From an uncultured Dokdonia sp. (GTDB lineage: Bacteria; Bacteroidota; Bacteroidia; Flavobacteriales; Flavobacteriaceae): a DNA stretch of 38,514 nucleotides. The translations under genes were made by a program, and so were the position numbers. The stretch covers positions 1 through 38,514 of the forward strand of contig NZ_CALEMI010000036.1 in NCBI RefSeq assembly GCF_937910895.1. The letters are read 5' to 3'. Below are positions 1 through 8,913 of this stretch, one piece after another (positions within the stretch are counted from its first letter, which is position 1; each line of letters begins with the position of its first letter). A model generated the notes under the pieces. That model was given only the letters and a program-made list of their open reading frames with translations. It was not told where the DNA came from and ran no database searches.

Positions 1-594
1 TTTGGACATAGAGTCACTAATTTTATAAAAGAGAAAGAATTTGTAGGACGCGATCATCTGGAAGTGACAGATGATATGGTGGTCTTAATAGCTGCCGTAG
101 GCTGTATGCTCACTTTTGGACGAAAGCATTATATGTATGCGTTTGTAGATTATATCTTAATCTATCCAAAAGCATTTTATAGTAGTGCAAATGATAACTA
201 CCATAAAGGAGAATTTAATCCTAGAGAGAGAGCACTCGTACTGTCTTGGGAAGATTTTGAAATAGGATATCGCATTACAGATGACAATCTTAATCTTGGG
301 ATTCACGAGTTTATGCATGCGTTACAACTAGAAGCAAAACAACGTAGTGATATAGATGGACTACGCTTTGAGCGGCAATTTCAAAAAATACTCAGAAGAC
401 TCACAGATCAAGAGCTAAAAGATAAGCTTGATGAAGTAAAGTATTTTAGATCCTACGCATTTACAAATCAATTTGAGTTTATGGCTGTTCTTACAGAGTA
501 TTTTATAGAATCTCCCAAAGATTTTAAATTACATTTTCCTCAATTATATGAATACCAAAAGTGCTTGCTTAATTTTGATTTTGCAGGATATTAA
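1..594 (+). CDS. mtfA: MtfA-like zinc peptidase (5' partial)
   Basis: The frame is open from base 1, so the gene begins before the window; a GTG at 64 is internal, since homologous-looking residues precede it. The product resembles the MtfA (Mlc titration factor A, DUF980) family of cytosolic zinc metallopeptidases. Seen in the sequence: the TDDM-VLIAA stretch, IYP, the R-x-LVLSWEDF block and the zinc motif HEFMH (bases 304-318), followed by a downstream TEYF glutamate that fits the third ligand position. In Proteobacteria MtfA binds Mlc; no Mlc gene is visible here, so that role should not be transferred. It converges on the next gene with a shared terminator between. Confidence 0.85.
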   Translation, partial: FGHRVTNFIKEKEFVGRDHLEVTDDMVVLIAAVGCMLTFGRKHYMYAFVDYILIYPKAFYSSANDNYHKGEFNPRERALVLSWEDFEIGYRITDDNLNLGIHEFMHALQLEAKQRSDIDGLRFERQFQKILRRLTDQELKDKLDEVKYFRSYAFTNQFEFMAVLTEYFIESPKDFKLHFPQLYEYQKCLLNFDFAGY

Positions 595-615
595 ATCCTA
601 TAGTTTACCCTAAAA

Positions 616-653
616 ATAAAAGAGGATACCTGTAAGTAGACAACCTCTTTTAT
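616..653. terminator. Bidirectional terminator
   Basis: A 10-bp perfect stem (616-625 with 644-653, ATAAAAGAGG/CCTCTTTTAT) lies between two convergent genes. A/T runs at both ends suit termination from either side. Confidence 0.6.
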
Positions 654-674
654 AAAATAGGGAAGTGTGGTACA

Positions 675-1805
675 TTATTTTTTTACAATTACTTTTTGTG
701 ATTGTTGTGATCCATCTGATCCAATAATTTTAATGAAATAAATCCCTTCTGCATACGCATGAGCATCCCATGTTAGTGGTAGTTGTTTATACTTAATACT
801 ATCTATTTGCTGTCCTAAGGCATTATGAATGGTCATATTGCCTATTTTAGAAATAGTAGCTGTGTCTATAGTAAACGTAGTTCCTACAGTAGGTGTAATC
901 GTGATATTTTGTGTTGAAAAGCTTTCTGTAGCTAGTGTTGTTTCTCTACGTACAATTGCATTAGGAGTCAATAAGTTTGCTGCACCACTCTCTATAAAGG
1001 TTTCGATAAATGTACCATCATCAGCATATCTATTTACAGCACTATTATTTCCATCACCAATTAGTATATCGCCTTCAGGAAAAAATTCAACACCTTCTGC
1101 AAAACTAATTCCATCTATAAAAATGCCTAGAAAATTTCCTTCGCTGTCAAATCTTTTTACAGCACCGCCATTATAATCTATAACAATTAAATCACCATTT
1201 TCTTCAAACCAAATATTAGTAGGGCCTACCAAATTAGAATTAATAAAGGTTTCTATAAAGACACCATTTGTATCAAATTTTTCTACAGAATCTCCTGTAA
1301 AAGAAGAAATATATAAGTTACCATCACTATCCCAGTCTATTCCGATGCTTTGAGGTACTCCTATATTTGTAAATTCGTCTACAAATGTACCATCTAGCTC
1401 ATATCTAAAAACGGTTCCATTTCCTTGCCATTGTAGTACATACAATAAATTTTCAGGTCCTATTTTCATACGGGTAGGACCTCCTATTCCAGAAGCAAAA
1501 TTTTCGATAAATTCACCTGTCGTTGCGTTGTGTTTTGTAATTAAACCACTATTAAGACTAGAGATAAGCACGACAGGTTCATTCTCAAGAAATACAATGT
1601 CTTGGGGCCATGCAATATGACCATCATCGTCATCTATAAATACCTCGGGATTCTCTCCATTTTGATCAAATTTCAAGATTTGCCAAGGGGGATTATTAAA
1701 GTTTCCTGCGTCACTTACGTAAATAGCTACTTCAGATTCTTGAGCGGTTGTAGTTCCTATAAAAGTAAAAAGGAATAGTTTGCAAAGTAATTTTGTAATT
1801 TTCAT
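675..1805 (-). CDS. Secreted NHL/SMP-30-like beta-propeller protein with T9SS sorting domain
   Basis: 376 aa. An N-terminal signal peptide (about residues 1-21, ending TTAQ) is followed by repeated blades of the NHL/SMP-30 type (F-DG-FI-TFI, GNLYI, V-RFD), about residues 25-285. The C-terminal 75 residues match a type IX secretion system type A sorting domain (IHNALGQQI, AEGIYFIKI, QKVIVKK at the very end). It is therefore predicted to be exported through the outer membrane by T9SS and anchored or released. The ligand or enzymatic role is unknown. The start at 1805 is the only one that gives the signal peptide. It lies downstream of the AraC-family gene on the same strand, with a nested inverted repeat just before the start. 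Confidence 0.8.
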   Translation of the reverse strand: MKITKLLCKLFLFTFIGTTTAQESEVAIYVSDAGNFNNPPWQILKFDQNGENPEVFIDDDDGHIAWPQDIVFLENEPVVLISSLNSGLITKHNATTGEFIENFASGIGGPTRMKIGPENLLYVLQWQGNGTVFRYELDGTFVDEFTNIGVPQSIGIDWDSDGNLYISSFTGDSVEKFDTNGVFIETFINSNLVGPTNIWFEENGDLIVIDYNGGAVKRFDSEGNFLGIFIDGISFAEGVEFFPEGDILIGDGNNSAVNRYADDGTFIETFIESGAANLLTPNAIVRRETTLATESFSTQNITITPTVGTTFTIDTATISKIGNMTIHNALGQQIDSIKYKQLPLTWDAHAYAEGIYFIKIIGSDGSQQSQKVIVKK

Positions 1806-1808
1806 TAT

Positions 1809-1844
1809 GTCAGAGTTTTAAGTTTATGTAAACTAATTTCTGAC
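1809..1844. promoter_or_regulatory. Nested inverted repeat before the propeller gene
   Basis: GTCAGA (1809-1814) pairs with TCTGAC (1839-1844), and inside it AGTTTA (1821-1826) pairs with TAAACT (1829-1834) around a TG centre. It ends only a few bases before the start codon at 1805. It could be a leader hairpin, an operator, or the terminator of the upstream AraC gene; no T-run follows on the minus strand, which argues against a simple terminator. Confidence 0.4.
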
Positions 1845-1886
1845 TTATTGACTCAACAGTTGTCCAGAATTATAAACCTTATCTCG

Positions 1887-3011
1887 TTACGACAAAGTTT
1901 TACTTTTAAAAGAAGCTCGATATTCAAGAGGAGTACATTTGTGTTTATTTTTAAACACCGTATAAAACGTAGTCCTACTATTGAATCCCAAACTATAATA
2001 CATAGAATAGATAGAGATGTCCTCATTATTTTTAAGAAGTGTTTCGGCTTCTTTTAAACGATATTCATTTATAAACTGATTAAAGTTTTTATGTGCTTTT
2101 TCATTGATAAGTTGTGATACAATGTGGATAGGTAATCCTATCGCTGTGGCAACGTCTATAAGGCGAAGGTCATTATTTAAATAGGACTTCGAAGTTTTTA
2201 TATAGTGTGTAAGGATATTATAAAATTCCTCTTTGGTTTTTGAGCTCAATTCACTTTTTTCTTTTTTTGAAGATTGAAAAAGATGTGTAAATAATTCATC
2301 ATTAAATATTTTAGGTTCCATGTAAACAACATATCCTATACCATATACACCTATAGCCATTGTAAAGCTTATTGCATAATCCCAAGTGGGGTTGAAAAAT
2401 GAAAACTTAACTAAAATGTAATAGCTTATATACGCTATGACAAAAAGTGAGAATAAAAGTAGTAAAAAGCGAATCCATCGGGTACGCATTTGGGTAGCCG
2501 CATTTTCTTTTTTAGGTGTGTATATTTTTATAAAATCAACACAAGCTATGATATATATAATGAGTATTCCAATAGCTACCCAAGGAGATTTTAAAGACCA
2601 ATACAACGTAAATAATACTTCTTCCTTAACACCTTCAAATTCTGTATGTCCCTTAGTTTTTATAAAGTAAATTATAGAGAGTATACCAAAGACTATTGGC
2701 ATTATAAAATGAATGAAGTTAACCTTGTATTCTTTTACATAAAACTTAAGAATGTAGACATAAAATAAAGGACCAAATAAGAAATACCAAGCATTATCAA
2801 AAAAGTACACATAGGGATATATTGCCCGATAATGTGTCCATATAAGTACATATTGTACAAGGACTAAAGAAAATCCTAAAATGATAAGGGCAATAGGCCA
2901 GTTATTTTTTCGACCATTTTTATCTGTAAAAAGCAGGACTGACAGGAAAGAACCTATAGCACTTACAATCAGAAATAAGGAAGTCCAAGTATTAAATGAC
3001 GCTTCAGGCAT
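1887..3011 (-). CDS. Membrane-bound AraC-family transcriptional regulator
   Basis: 374 aa. The N-terminal part has about seven hydrophobic segments (roughly residues 9-29, 37-58, 70-91, 100-118, 145-163, 182-203, 213-231). The C-terminal third is an AraC-type double helix-turn-helix: LIDVATAIGLPIHIVSQLIN, then EYRLKEAETLL and SIYSMYYSLGFNSRTTFYTVFK, ending with the usual TPLEYR. Such 7TM-HTH_18 proteins are common in Bacteroidota and are thought to sense envelope or extracellular signals, although the ligand is unknown. The gene follows rpe by 33 bp on the same strand and may be cotranscribed. The propeller gene 81 bp downstream is a possible target (inference only). Confidence 0.85.
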   Translation of the reverse strand: MPEASFNTWTSLFLIVSAIGSFLSVLLFTDKNGRKNNWPIALIILGFSLVLVQYVLIWTHYRAIYPYVYFFDNAWYFLFGPLFYVYILKFYVKEYKVNFIHFIMPIVFGILSIIYFIKTKGHTEFEGVKEEVLFTLYWSLKSPWVAIGILIIYIIACVDFIKIYTPKKENAATQMRTRWIRFLLLLFSLFVIAYISYYILVKFSFFNPTWDYAISFTMAIGVYGIGYVVYMEPKIFNDELFTHLFQSSKKEKSELSSKTKEEFYNILTHYIKTSKSYLNNDLRLIDVATAIGLPIHIVSQLINEKAHKNFNQFINEYRLKEAETLLKNNEDISIYSMYYSLGFNSRTTFYTVFKNKHKCTPLEYRASFKSKTLS

Positions 3012-3044
3012 ATCGTATAATATCCCTGTAATATACTCAATATA

Positions 3045-3704
3045 TTAATTTACAAGTGATTTAAGGTCTTTTACTGTTGCCATAGGATCACTAGATTTAA
3101 AAACATAACTTCCCGCTACGAGTACATCTGCACCAGCTTCTACCAATTGTTTTGCATTTTTATTGGTAACACCTCCATCTATCTCTATAAGTGTTGATGC
3201 ATTTTTGCGAGTGATCATTTCTTTAAGGGCACTTACTTTTGCATAGGTATTTTCTATAAAACTCTGTCCTCCAAAACCAGGATTTACACTCATAAGACAC
3301 ACCATGTCTATATCTTGAATAGTATCTTCCAATAGTTGTATACTTGTATGAGGATTAAGTGCGACCCCCGCCTTCATTCCTGCACTTTTTATAGCTTGTA
3401 AGGTACGGTGTAAATGTGTACACGCTTCATAATGTACTGTGAGAATATTACTTCCAAGATCTACAAATGTCTGGATATACCTATCGGGGTCTACAATCAT
3501 AAGGTGTACATCAATGGTTTTTGTAGCGTGTTTTACGATATCCCGTAATACAGGCATTCCAAAAGAGATATTAGGCACAAAAACACCATCCATGATATCT
3601 ATATGGAACCAATCTGCATCACTTTTATTGATCATTTCTACATCACGTTGTAGATTGGCAAAATCTGCAGCAAGTACCGAAGGGGCTATTAGTTTTTCTG
3701 ACAT
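3045..3704 (-). CDS. rpe: Ribulose-phosphate 3-epimerase
   Basis: 219 aa, full length for the family. It interconverts ribulose 5-phosphate and xylulose 5-phosphate in the pentose phosphate pathway in the cytosol. Seen: APSVLAADFANL at the N terminus, the metal/catalytic motif WFHIDIMDGVFVPN, VHLM, the MSVNPGFGGQSFI loop, and IEIDGGV with the second catalytic aspartate. The C-terminal phosphate-binding stretch AGADVLVAGSYVF is also present. The start gives the canonical N terminus. It is the first gene of a short minus-strand group with the AraC regulator. Confidence 0.97.
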   Translation of the reverse strand: MSEKLIAPSVLAADFANLQRDVEMINKSDADWFHIDIMDGVFVPNISFGMPVLRDIVKHATKTIDVHLMIVDPDRYIQTFVDLGSNILTVHYEACTHLHRTLQAIKSAGMKAGVALNPHTSIQLLEDTIQDIDMVCLMSVNPGFGGQSFIENTYAKVSALKEMITRKNASTLIEIDGGVTNKNAKQLVEAGADVLVAGSYVFKSSDPMATVKDLKSLVN

Positions 3705-3943
3705 GGATAGGGATTTATATTTTTTGTAAAACTACATCTTTTTTAAGAATTTTATTAGTGAAACGCTGTTTTAAAGCGTTGCGGAGTAATAAATTTAAAA
3801 CGGCTAGTTGAGCTAATCCCGCTTTTTGAGTGGGATCTAATACTTGTTCTAATTTAAAAAGGGGGATTGAATACCTCAAAGCTTACTTTGGATATTAAAA
3901 AATTATTTTGTTGAATGTTTTGTGATTTTGCATTGAGGATTAT

Positions 3944-4354
3944 TTACTCGGCGCTCAAAAAAGAATAAACCGTTTTAGAGAGTGCTTGCATTTCCGAAGA
4001 ATCTAGATAATGGAGTAAATTAAGATACGATCGTAAACTTGCTATTTGATTATCTTCTATGATAGATGTAAAACCAGCTTTGTATCCTGTGAAGTATTGA
4101 TCATCAATTTCTTTTTCAAAAAGGGTGATGATATTTTTATGTCTTATATCTTTTTTGATTTTTCCGTAATAAAGTTCTTTGATTTTCACTTCATCTCCTT
4201 CAAAATACTGAAGGAAGTTTCCTGAATTGTGTAATAAAACACCGCTAATGTTTTCTGATATGTTTTTTGTAGCACAAAGTACGAATAGCTCCTTTAGTTC
4301 ATCAGGTTTTAATGAACTTCGTAATGTACTTACATAACAAATACCGTATAACAT
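3944..4354 (-). CDS. Short BLUF blue-light photoreceptor
   Basis: 136 aa: one BLUF domain and a short C-terminal helical cap, with no output domain. BLUF proteins bind FAD and sense blue light through a Tyr-Gln-Met/Trp network. Seen by comparison with AppA: Tyr7 (CYVS), Asn31 (N-x4-ISGVLL), Gln49 (FLQYFEGD) and the LY-x-I-x-D-RH helix at 61-72 are present. The Trp/Met segment near residues 88-95 reads YFTGYKAGF, so by eye Trp becomes Tyr91 and Met becomes Ala93. That would alter the signalling switch while keeping flavin binding. It lies downstream of the primary sigma gene but is separated from it by a terminator, so it probably has its own promoter. Its partner is unknown. Confidence 0.85.
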   Translation of the reverse strand: MLYGICYVSTLRSSLKPDELKELFVLCATKNISENISGVLLHNSGNFLQYFEGDEVKIKELYYGKIKKDIRHKNIITLFEKEIDDQYFTGYKAGFTSIIEDNQIASLRSYLNLLHYLDSSEMQALSKTVYSFLSAE

Positions 4355-4389
4355 AACTATAATTCAGGGAATTAGTATAAGTAAGGTAC

Positions 4390-4419
4390 AAAAAAATCCC
4401 CGGTAATCAGCCGAGGATT
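4390..4419 (-). terminator. rpoD: Terminator of the primary sigma gene
   Basis: On the minus strand a 9-bp stem (AATCCTCGG with CCGGGGATT, one G-T pair; bases 4395-4403 and 4411-4419) is followed by a run of seven T. It separates rpoD from the BLUF gene. Confidence 0.8.
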
Positions 4420-4477
4420 CATTCATCAATCAAAAAACGAACAGTTATGATAAACTGTTGTTATTGTTATTAGGGGT

Positions 4478-5341
4478 TTATCCTAAATATGTTTTTAATA
4501 TTTTGCTACGAGACGTATGTTTTAGTCTACGAATTGCTTTTTCTTTAATTTGACGTACACGCTCACGAGTAAGATCAAATGTTTCTCCTATTTCTTCAAG
4601 TGTCATAGGATGTTGATCTCCTAATCCAAAATATAAACGAATAACATCTGCTTCACGTGGTGTTAATGTTTCTAATGCACGCTCAATCTCTGTACGTAAT
4701 GACTCGTGAAGTAACTCACGATCAGGGTTTGGAGATTCACCAGAACGTAATACATCATATAGGTTTGAATCTTCACCTTCTACAAGAGGAGCATCCATAC
4801 TTACGTGACGTCCAGAGTTTTTCATAGACTCTTTTACATCATTAATAGTCATATCAAGTTCTTTTGCAATCTCTTCGGCGCTTGGTGGGCGCTCATGTGC
4901 TTGCTCAAGAAAAGCGTATGTTTTATTAATTTTATTGATCGAACCAATCTTATTCAATGGTAAACGTACAATACGAGATTGCTCTGCGAGTGCTTGTAGA
5001 ATAGATTGACGAATCCACCATACTGCATACGATATAAATTTAAATCCACGAGTTTCATCAAAACGTTGTGCTGCTTTGATAAGACCAAGATTTCCTTCAT
5101 TAATTAAATCGGGTAACGTTAAACCTTGATTTTGATATTGCTTTGCTACAGATACAACAAAACGTAGGTTTGCTTTGGTTAATTTTTCTAAAGCACGTTG
5201 ATCACCAGCCTTAATACGCTGTGCTAACTCCACTTCTTCATCGGCGGTAATTAGGTCAACTTTTCCAATTTCTTGTAGGTATTTATCTAAGGATGCAGTT
5301 TCACGATTGGTAACCTGCTTGGTAATTTTGAGTTGTCTCAT
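4478..5341 (-). CDS. rpoD: RNA polymerase primary sigma-70 factor
   Basis: 287 aa. Housekeeping sigma factor of Bacteroidota type: it lacks region 1.1 and the large non-conserved insert of proteobacterial RpoD. Seen in order: region 1.2 ([16 protein letters not shown]), region 2 ([53 protein letters not shown]), region 3 ([13 protein letters not shown]), and region 4 ([16 protein letters not shown], then the [30 protein letters not shown]). In this phylum the protein reads -7/-33 promoters of the TAnnTTTG/TTG type, several of which can be recognised elsewhere in the window. The minus-strand terminator at 4390-4419 makes it monocistronic downstream. Confidence 0.97.
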   Translation of the reverse strand: MRQLKITKQVTNRETASLDKYLQEIGKVDLITADEEVELAQRIKAGDQRALEKLTKANLRFVVSVAKQYQNQGLTLPDLINEGNLGLIKAAQRFDETRGFKFISYAVWWIRQSILQALAEQSRIVRLPLNKIGSINKINKTYAFLEQAHERPPSAEEIAKELDMTINDVKESMKNSGRHVSMDAPLVEGEDSNLYDVLRSGESPNPDRELLHESLRTEIERALETLTPREADVIRLYFGLGDQHPMTLEEIGETFDLTRERVRQIKEKAIRRLKHTSRSKILKTYLG

Positions 5342-5447
5342 GTAGAATTAACTTTAGTTTGGGTGTTGTACTTGTTATACGTACTAAAGTCGCATAATGT
5401 TACAAAAACTTTACTTTTATTTTATTTTATTTTAGAATGAGGCAGTA

Positions 5448-5467
5448 TACGCTTTCGCGAAAGCGTA
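5448..5467. repeat. GCTTTCGCGAAAGC palindrome (20-bp extended)
   Basis: Core at 5451-5464; the arms extend it to a perfect 20-bp palindrome, TACGCTTTCGCGAAAGCGTA. It starts 10 bp after the stop of the HTH gene that ends at 5477. No T-run follows, so it is not a standard terminator. Confidence 0.95.
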
Positions 5468-5476
5468 CATAACTAT

Positions 5477-6475
5477 TTAAAATACAATCCCATTATTGTC
5501 TATATGAATACGATCTACCACCGATTTTATTTTCTGGTGCATTTTGTTGAAAAACATACTTCGATCCTTTTCTCCAGCATTTACAAGTAGTTTTGAGTTA
5601 AGCATTTGTTTTTGGAAAAAGAGCCCCATTTCTTCGCATGTTTGCGGGTGTTGAATTTTGAAATAGGTGAGTACCGTGAAGGGTGTGAAAAATACTTTTT
5701 GATGATTTGTTTTTACCATGATGGTATTACTCATGGTTAACAAGTCGCTTTTGTATAATTTATAAGAAGCATTATTTTTTGAGTTTATAATAGTTTGTTT
5801 AATGGTTTGTTGCTCCACATGATCCACAATATTGGATAAATCTTGACAAATATGTATCGCCGAATCTTTGGTTAATAATCCTGTCTCAAAGTAATAGAGT
5901 ATTTGTTGTAATGTTCCATTAATGGTATTGTCATTCCAAAACTCGGTGATGGAGATATAGTTATAAGTCTCACCCAATGCAAATGCGCTTTCTAATAAAG
6001 AATTTGGAATCTGTTTTACAAAATCTTCAAAAGTGGTTTTAGCCATACTCCCATCTTCATTTAAAAATTTGAGCCATACATAAATTTTATAGCGTGTTAA
6101 AAAAGAATCTGTAAGAGTATAAAACAGCGGGATGTCTTTTGCAGAGTAGGTAATGGAAGCACTTTTTAGTTTTGTGAGTGGCTCAAGATTTTGTAAAGAG
6201 GTTTTAAAGTAATTTTCTAAACCTTTGACATCTAAAATTTTGGGTGATTTTTCTGCGATAAGTGTACTCTGAGACCCTACTTCAAAAAGCTTATTGAGCG
6301 AAATTTTAAAGTGCTTCGCTAAAATAACAGTTTCTTCCAGAGATAAGTGAGTTTTGTTATTTACTCTTCTATAAGCAGCATCGTAATTTATATTTAAAAT
6401 ATCTCCGATAACAGTTATGAGTGACTGGTCTTCGGGGAGGTGCTTTTTAAGATGTTGAATAAATAATTCTTGCAT
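5477..6475 (-). CDS. HTH regulator-like protein, paralogue of 13701-14666
   Basis: 332 aa. Residues about 15-65 form an XRE-like helix-turn-helix (LITVIGDILNINYDAAYRR, then LSLEETVILAKHFKISLNKLF). The remaining 270 residues are a family domain that I do not recognise by name, containing SAKDIPLFY, YKIYVWLKFL, ITEFW-x6-GTLQQI-YYFETG and a late NAGEKDRSMFFNKMH motif. The same landmarks occur in the same order in the protein at 13701-14666, so the two are paralogues. There is no signal peptide or membrane segment, so it is predicted to be cytoplasmic and DNA-binding. It is divergent from the barrel pseudogene, sharing the 126-bp region upstream. The palindrome lies just after its stop, as it does for its paralogue. 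Confidence 0.75.
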   Translation of the reverse strand: MQELFIQHLKKHLPEDQSLITVIGDILNINYDAAYRRVNNKTHLSLEETVILAKHFKISLNKLFEVGSQSTLIAEKSPKILDVKGLENYFKTSLQNLEPLTKLKSASITYSAKDIPLFYTLTDSFLTRYKIYVWLKFLNEDGSMAKTTFEDFVKQIPNSLLESAFALGETYNYISITEFWNDNTINGTLQQILYYFETGLLTKDSAIHICQDLSNIVDHVEQQTIKQTIINSKNNASYKLYKSDLLTMSNTIMVKTNHQKVFFTPFTVLTYFKIQHPQTCEEMGLFFQKQMLNSKLLVNAGEKDRSMFFNKMHQKIKSVVDRIHIDNNGIVF

Positions 6476-6601
6476 ATTTTAAAAGTATAATACTTGATTG
6501 ATATAGTATTTGCGAAAAATGCAAAATATAAGATAGTGAATTGGCAATAAATAATAAAGTATATGAGCATTTAAAATTAACTTGGAGGGTATAATCATAA
6601 A

Positions 6602-7230
6602 ATGTTAAGAGATAAAGTTTTTATTTTCAATAATATGTATACTAATAAGTACATTAATATTTGGGCGAAAAGGATATATATTTATAAGTCTAGATATAGG
6701 GGATACAACGGTCAATGTTATAGATGGCCCATCTGTTGAAGATGAATCATCTACTGATGTTTTTTTTGATGATAAAAGAAGCATTATTATTGGTATATCT
6801 GGGGAATACTTTTTTGCTAAGAGTTGGGGAATAAGCTCCAAAATACAATACTATCACACTGCTCAAGCAAATGTTAAACGATCTATATTTTTTGTCCCTA
6901 TTGATTCAGAACTTAATGATCGATATGTAAGAAACAGTTTGTCTGTTCCTTTACAACTTATGTATTTTTTTTGTAAAGATAGATTTAAAGGACAATTAGA
7001 TGTAGGATCTATGTACAGTTTTGTACTTTCAGATAGTCTTCAACAGGATGTTTTCTCTACAGATGATTCTTCTAAATTTAGGATACGCTGTTGGTATCAT
7101 ATTATCTTATGCTGTTATTCCAGAAAAAGCATTTATCTATTTACATTTAAATCTTCTAAATAGTGGAAGATTCGAAGGCGAAGATATTTCTAATAGCGCA
7201 ATTTCTATAGGAATTAAATATAAACTCTAA
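6602..7230 (+). pseudogene. Frameshifted outer-membrane beta-barrel gene
   Basis: No single frame covers this gene. Bases 6609 to about 7077 read without a stop as a hydrophobic signal-peptide-like start (KFLFSIICILISTLIF) and alternating barrel strands (IIIGISGEYFFA, LSVPLQLMYFF, GQLDVGSMYSFVLSD), but this frame has no ATG/GTG start; TAA at 6606 closes it. An ATG at 6602, with GGAGGG 13 bp upstream, is one frame off. Around 7021-7080 the sense passes into another frame (LGYAVGIILSYAV, AFIYLHLNLLNSG) and ends with the barrel-type terminus ISIGIKYKL at 7230. That stop overlaps the next ATG (TAATG), which implies former translational coupling. Two frameshifts suggest a decayed gene; sequencing error cannot be excluded. 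Confidence 0.65.
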
Positions 7231-7835
7231 TGCTTTTTTCAATAGAAAAAAATAATAAAAATATAGCGTTGCAGGTCTTGCAAAAAGCTATGAAGAAAAA
7301 CCCAAATCTTTTATGGATGACGGGGGGTAGTGCAAAACGATTGTGTAACCTTTATCGTTTCTGTCTAAAACTAGCCATGTTATATAACGGTGCTTTCTTA
7401 CATCCAAATACCAAAGGGGTCGTTTTGTTTTATAAAAAGGGAGTAGGGATTACTATTGGAGGTCTTATAAAAAAAGGGTTACTCTATTTTTTCTTTATTT
7501 TTTCTGTTATAGATGTTTTTAAAATAGTTAAAATATGCAAATTACAGCGTTCGCTAAAAAAACGCGCCCCTAATGAACCCCATTTGTATTGTTTGATAAT
7601 AGCGGTAAGTCCTGAAGAGAAAAGTACACAGACAATCATTCAATTGAGAGATTTTTTATTTCAACAAAGTATAGAACTACAATTGCCTATTTATATACAG
7701 ACCTCAGTGAGAAGGAACAAAATTCTTTTTGAACGTTATGGTTTTGAGTGTTATGAGACTGTTGTGAATACCTCTGGAGATTATACTTTATGGTTATTAA
7801 AAAGAGATTATGAAAAAAGAAATACCACCACTTAA
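7230..7835 (+). CDS. Degenerate GNAT-like acyltransferase
   Basis: 201 aa. The C-terminal half looks like a GNAT fold: HLYCLIIAVSPEEKS (strand 4), then helix 3, LPIYIQTSVRRNKILFERYGFE (strand 5 and helix 4 pattern), and ECYETV. The acetyl-CoA pyrophosphate loop Q/R-x-x-G-x-G/A is missing: after PEEK comes STQTII. An unusual hydrophobic stretch, about residues 74-98 (GGLIKKGLLYFFFIFSVIDVF), may associate with the membrane. It begins by overlapping the stop of the broken barrel gene and overlaps the desaturase gene by 26 bp, so the three form an operon. A role in lipid modification together with the desaturase is inference. Confidence 0.6.
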   Translation: MLFSIEKNNKNIALQVLQKAMKKNPNLLWMTGGSAKRLCNLYRFCLKLAMLYNGAFLHPNTKGVVLFYKKGVGITIGGLIKKGLLYFFFIFSVIDVFKIVKICKLQRSLKKRAPNEPHLYCLIIAVSPEEKSTQTIIQLRDFLFQQSIELQLPIYIQTSVRRNKILFERYGFECYETVVNTSGDYTLWLLKRDYEKRNTTT

Positions 7836-8913
7836 ATTTAAAAAAGAAGATATTTTTTTTCAGCATTTAAGAGCTGAAGTGACTGCTTATTTTAAAAATA
7901 CTGCTTTAACTAAAAAAGCAACTTCTTTCTGGTTTATTAAAGCTTGGAGCTTTATAAGTATGTATGTTGTTATGTATAGTTGTCTTCTCATTTTTGGAGA
8001 AAATAGACTAGTTATGTTTGTGTGTTATGCGGGATTAGGTGTTTTGGCAATATTATTAGGATTAAATGTAGGACATGATGCGGCACATGGAACTATTTCA
8101 AAGAGTCAAAGCGTTAATAAATGGTATGCTGTTGTATTTGATTTGCTGGGTGGTAATTCATATATATGGCGTATACGACATATATATGCACATCATCCTT
8201 ATCCGAATGTAATTGGGTATGATAGTGATATTAAACAGTCAAAACTAGTCCGTATTTTCCCTAAAGATATCTATTTGAGGTTTCATAGATTTCAACATAT
8301 CTATACACCTATACTTTTAATTTTTAGTTATACACTTAACTGGTTCTTGATACGAGATTTTCAAGATTTTTATGTACGACAATTTGGAAAAAAAAATATT
8401 CAAAAGCATCCAAAAGGTACGTTTCAAAAAATAGTATTATTTAAATGTTTGTATATAGGTTTTATATTATATGTTCCTTTTTTTGTTTTAGGTTTTAGTT
8501 ATATAATAGTTCTTGGTTTTTTTGTTATGAATATATTTTCGGGTATGATTATCAGTATAGCGTTAGTGTCAACTCATGTAGGGGATCATCACGAGTTTCC
8601 TACTCCTAATGCAGAAGGTAATTTTGATCATAGCTGGTCAACGCATCAGATAATTACTACTTCTGATTTTTGCACAAAGAATAAAATTGCTAATTTCTTT
8701 TTTGGAGGTTTTAATCATCACGTTATACACCATCTTTTTCCAGAGATAAATCATATACATTATGTAAATATGACACCTATATTAAAGAAAACGGCGAAAG
8801 ATTTCCAAGTAAATTATAGGTCAGAAGAAAACTTGTTTCGTGTTTTTAAATCACACATCAAACTCTTGAAGAGAGAAGGGTATGAGCACGGGCTTCTGCA
8901 TCAAGAGATTTAA
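7810..8913 (+). CDS. Membrane fatty acid desaturase
   Basis: 367 aa. Integral-membrane di-iron desaturase of the front-end/linoleoyl-CoA desaturase-like family. The histidine boxes are visible in order: HDAAH (near residue 95), HIYAHH (near residue 133) and HHVIHH (near residue 302), with further conserved His in GDHHEFP and HSWSTHQ. Hydrophobic segments lie around residues 45-95 and 205-260. It would introduce a double bond into a membrane lipid acyl chain using O2. The start overlaps the GNAT-like gene by 26 bp. Its end overlaps the convergent gene at 8910 by 4 bp, leaving no terminator between them. Confidence 0.9.
   Translation: MKKEIPPLKFKKEDIFFQHLRAEVTAYFKNTALTKKATSFWFIKAWSFISMYVVMYSCLLIFGENRLVMFVCYAGLGVLAILLGLNVGHDAAHGTISKSQSVNKWYAVVFDLLGGNSYIWRIRHIYAHHPYPNVIGYDSDIKQSKLVRIFPKDIYLRFHRFQHIYTPILLIFSYTLNWFLIRDFQDFYVRQFGKKNIQKHPKGTFQKIVLFKCLYIGFILYVPFFVLGFSYIIVLGFFVMNIFSGMIISIALVSTHVGDHHEFPTPNAEGNFDHSWSTHQIITTSDFCTKNKIANFFFGGFNHHVIHHLFPEINHIHYVNMTPILKKTAKDFQVNYRSEENLFRVFKSHIKLLKREGYEHGLLHQEI

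Noticed and set aside
3766-3782. Inverted repeat AACGCT/AGCGTT upstream of rpe
   Set aside because: Short six-base arms, no T-run and no gene end nearby; not distinguishable from chance.
5448-5467. GCTTTCGCGAAAGC copies as intrinsic terminators
   Set aside because: No T-run follows, several copies have a separate terminator beside them, and others lie inside genes or operons.
6605-6841. Minus-strand open frame opposite the first barrel gene
   Set aside because: Low-complexity antisense of the barrel gene, without recognisable features.
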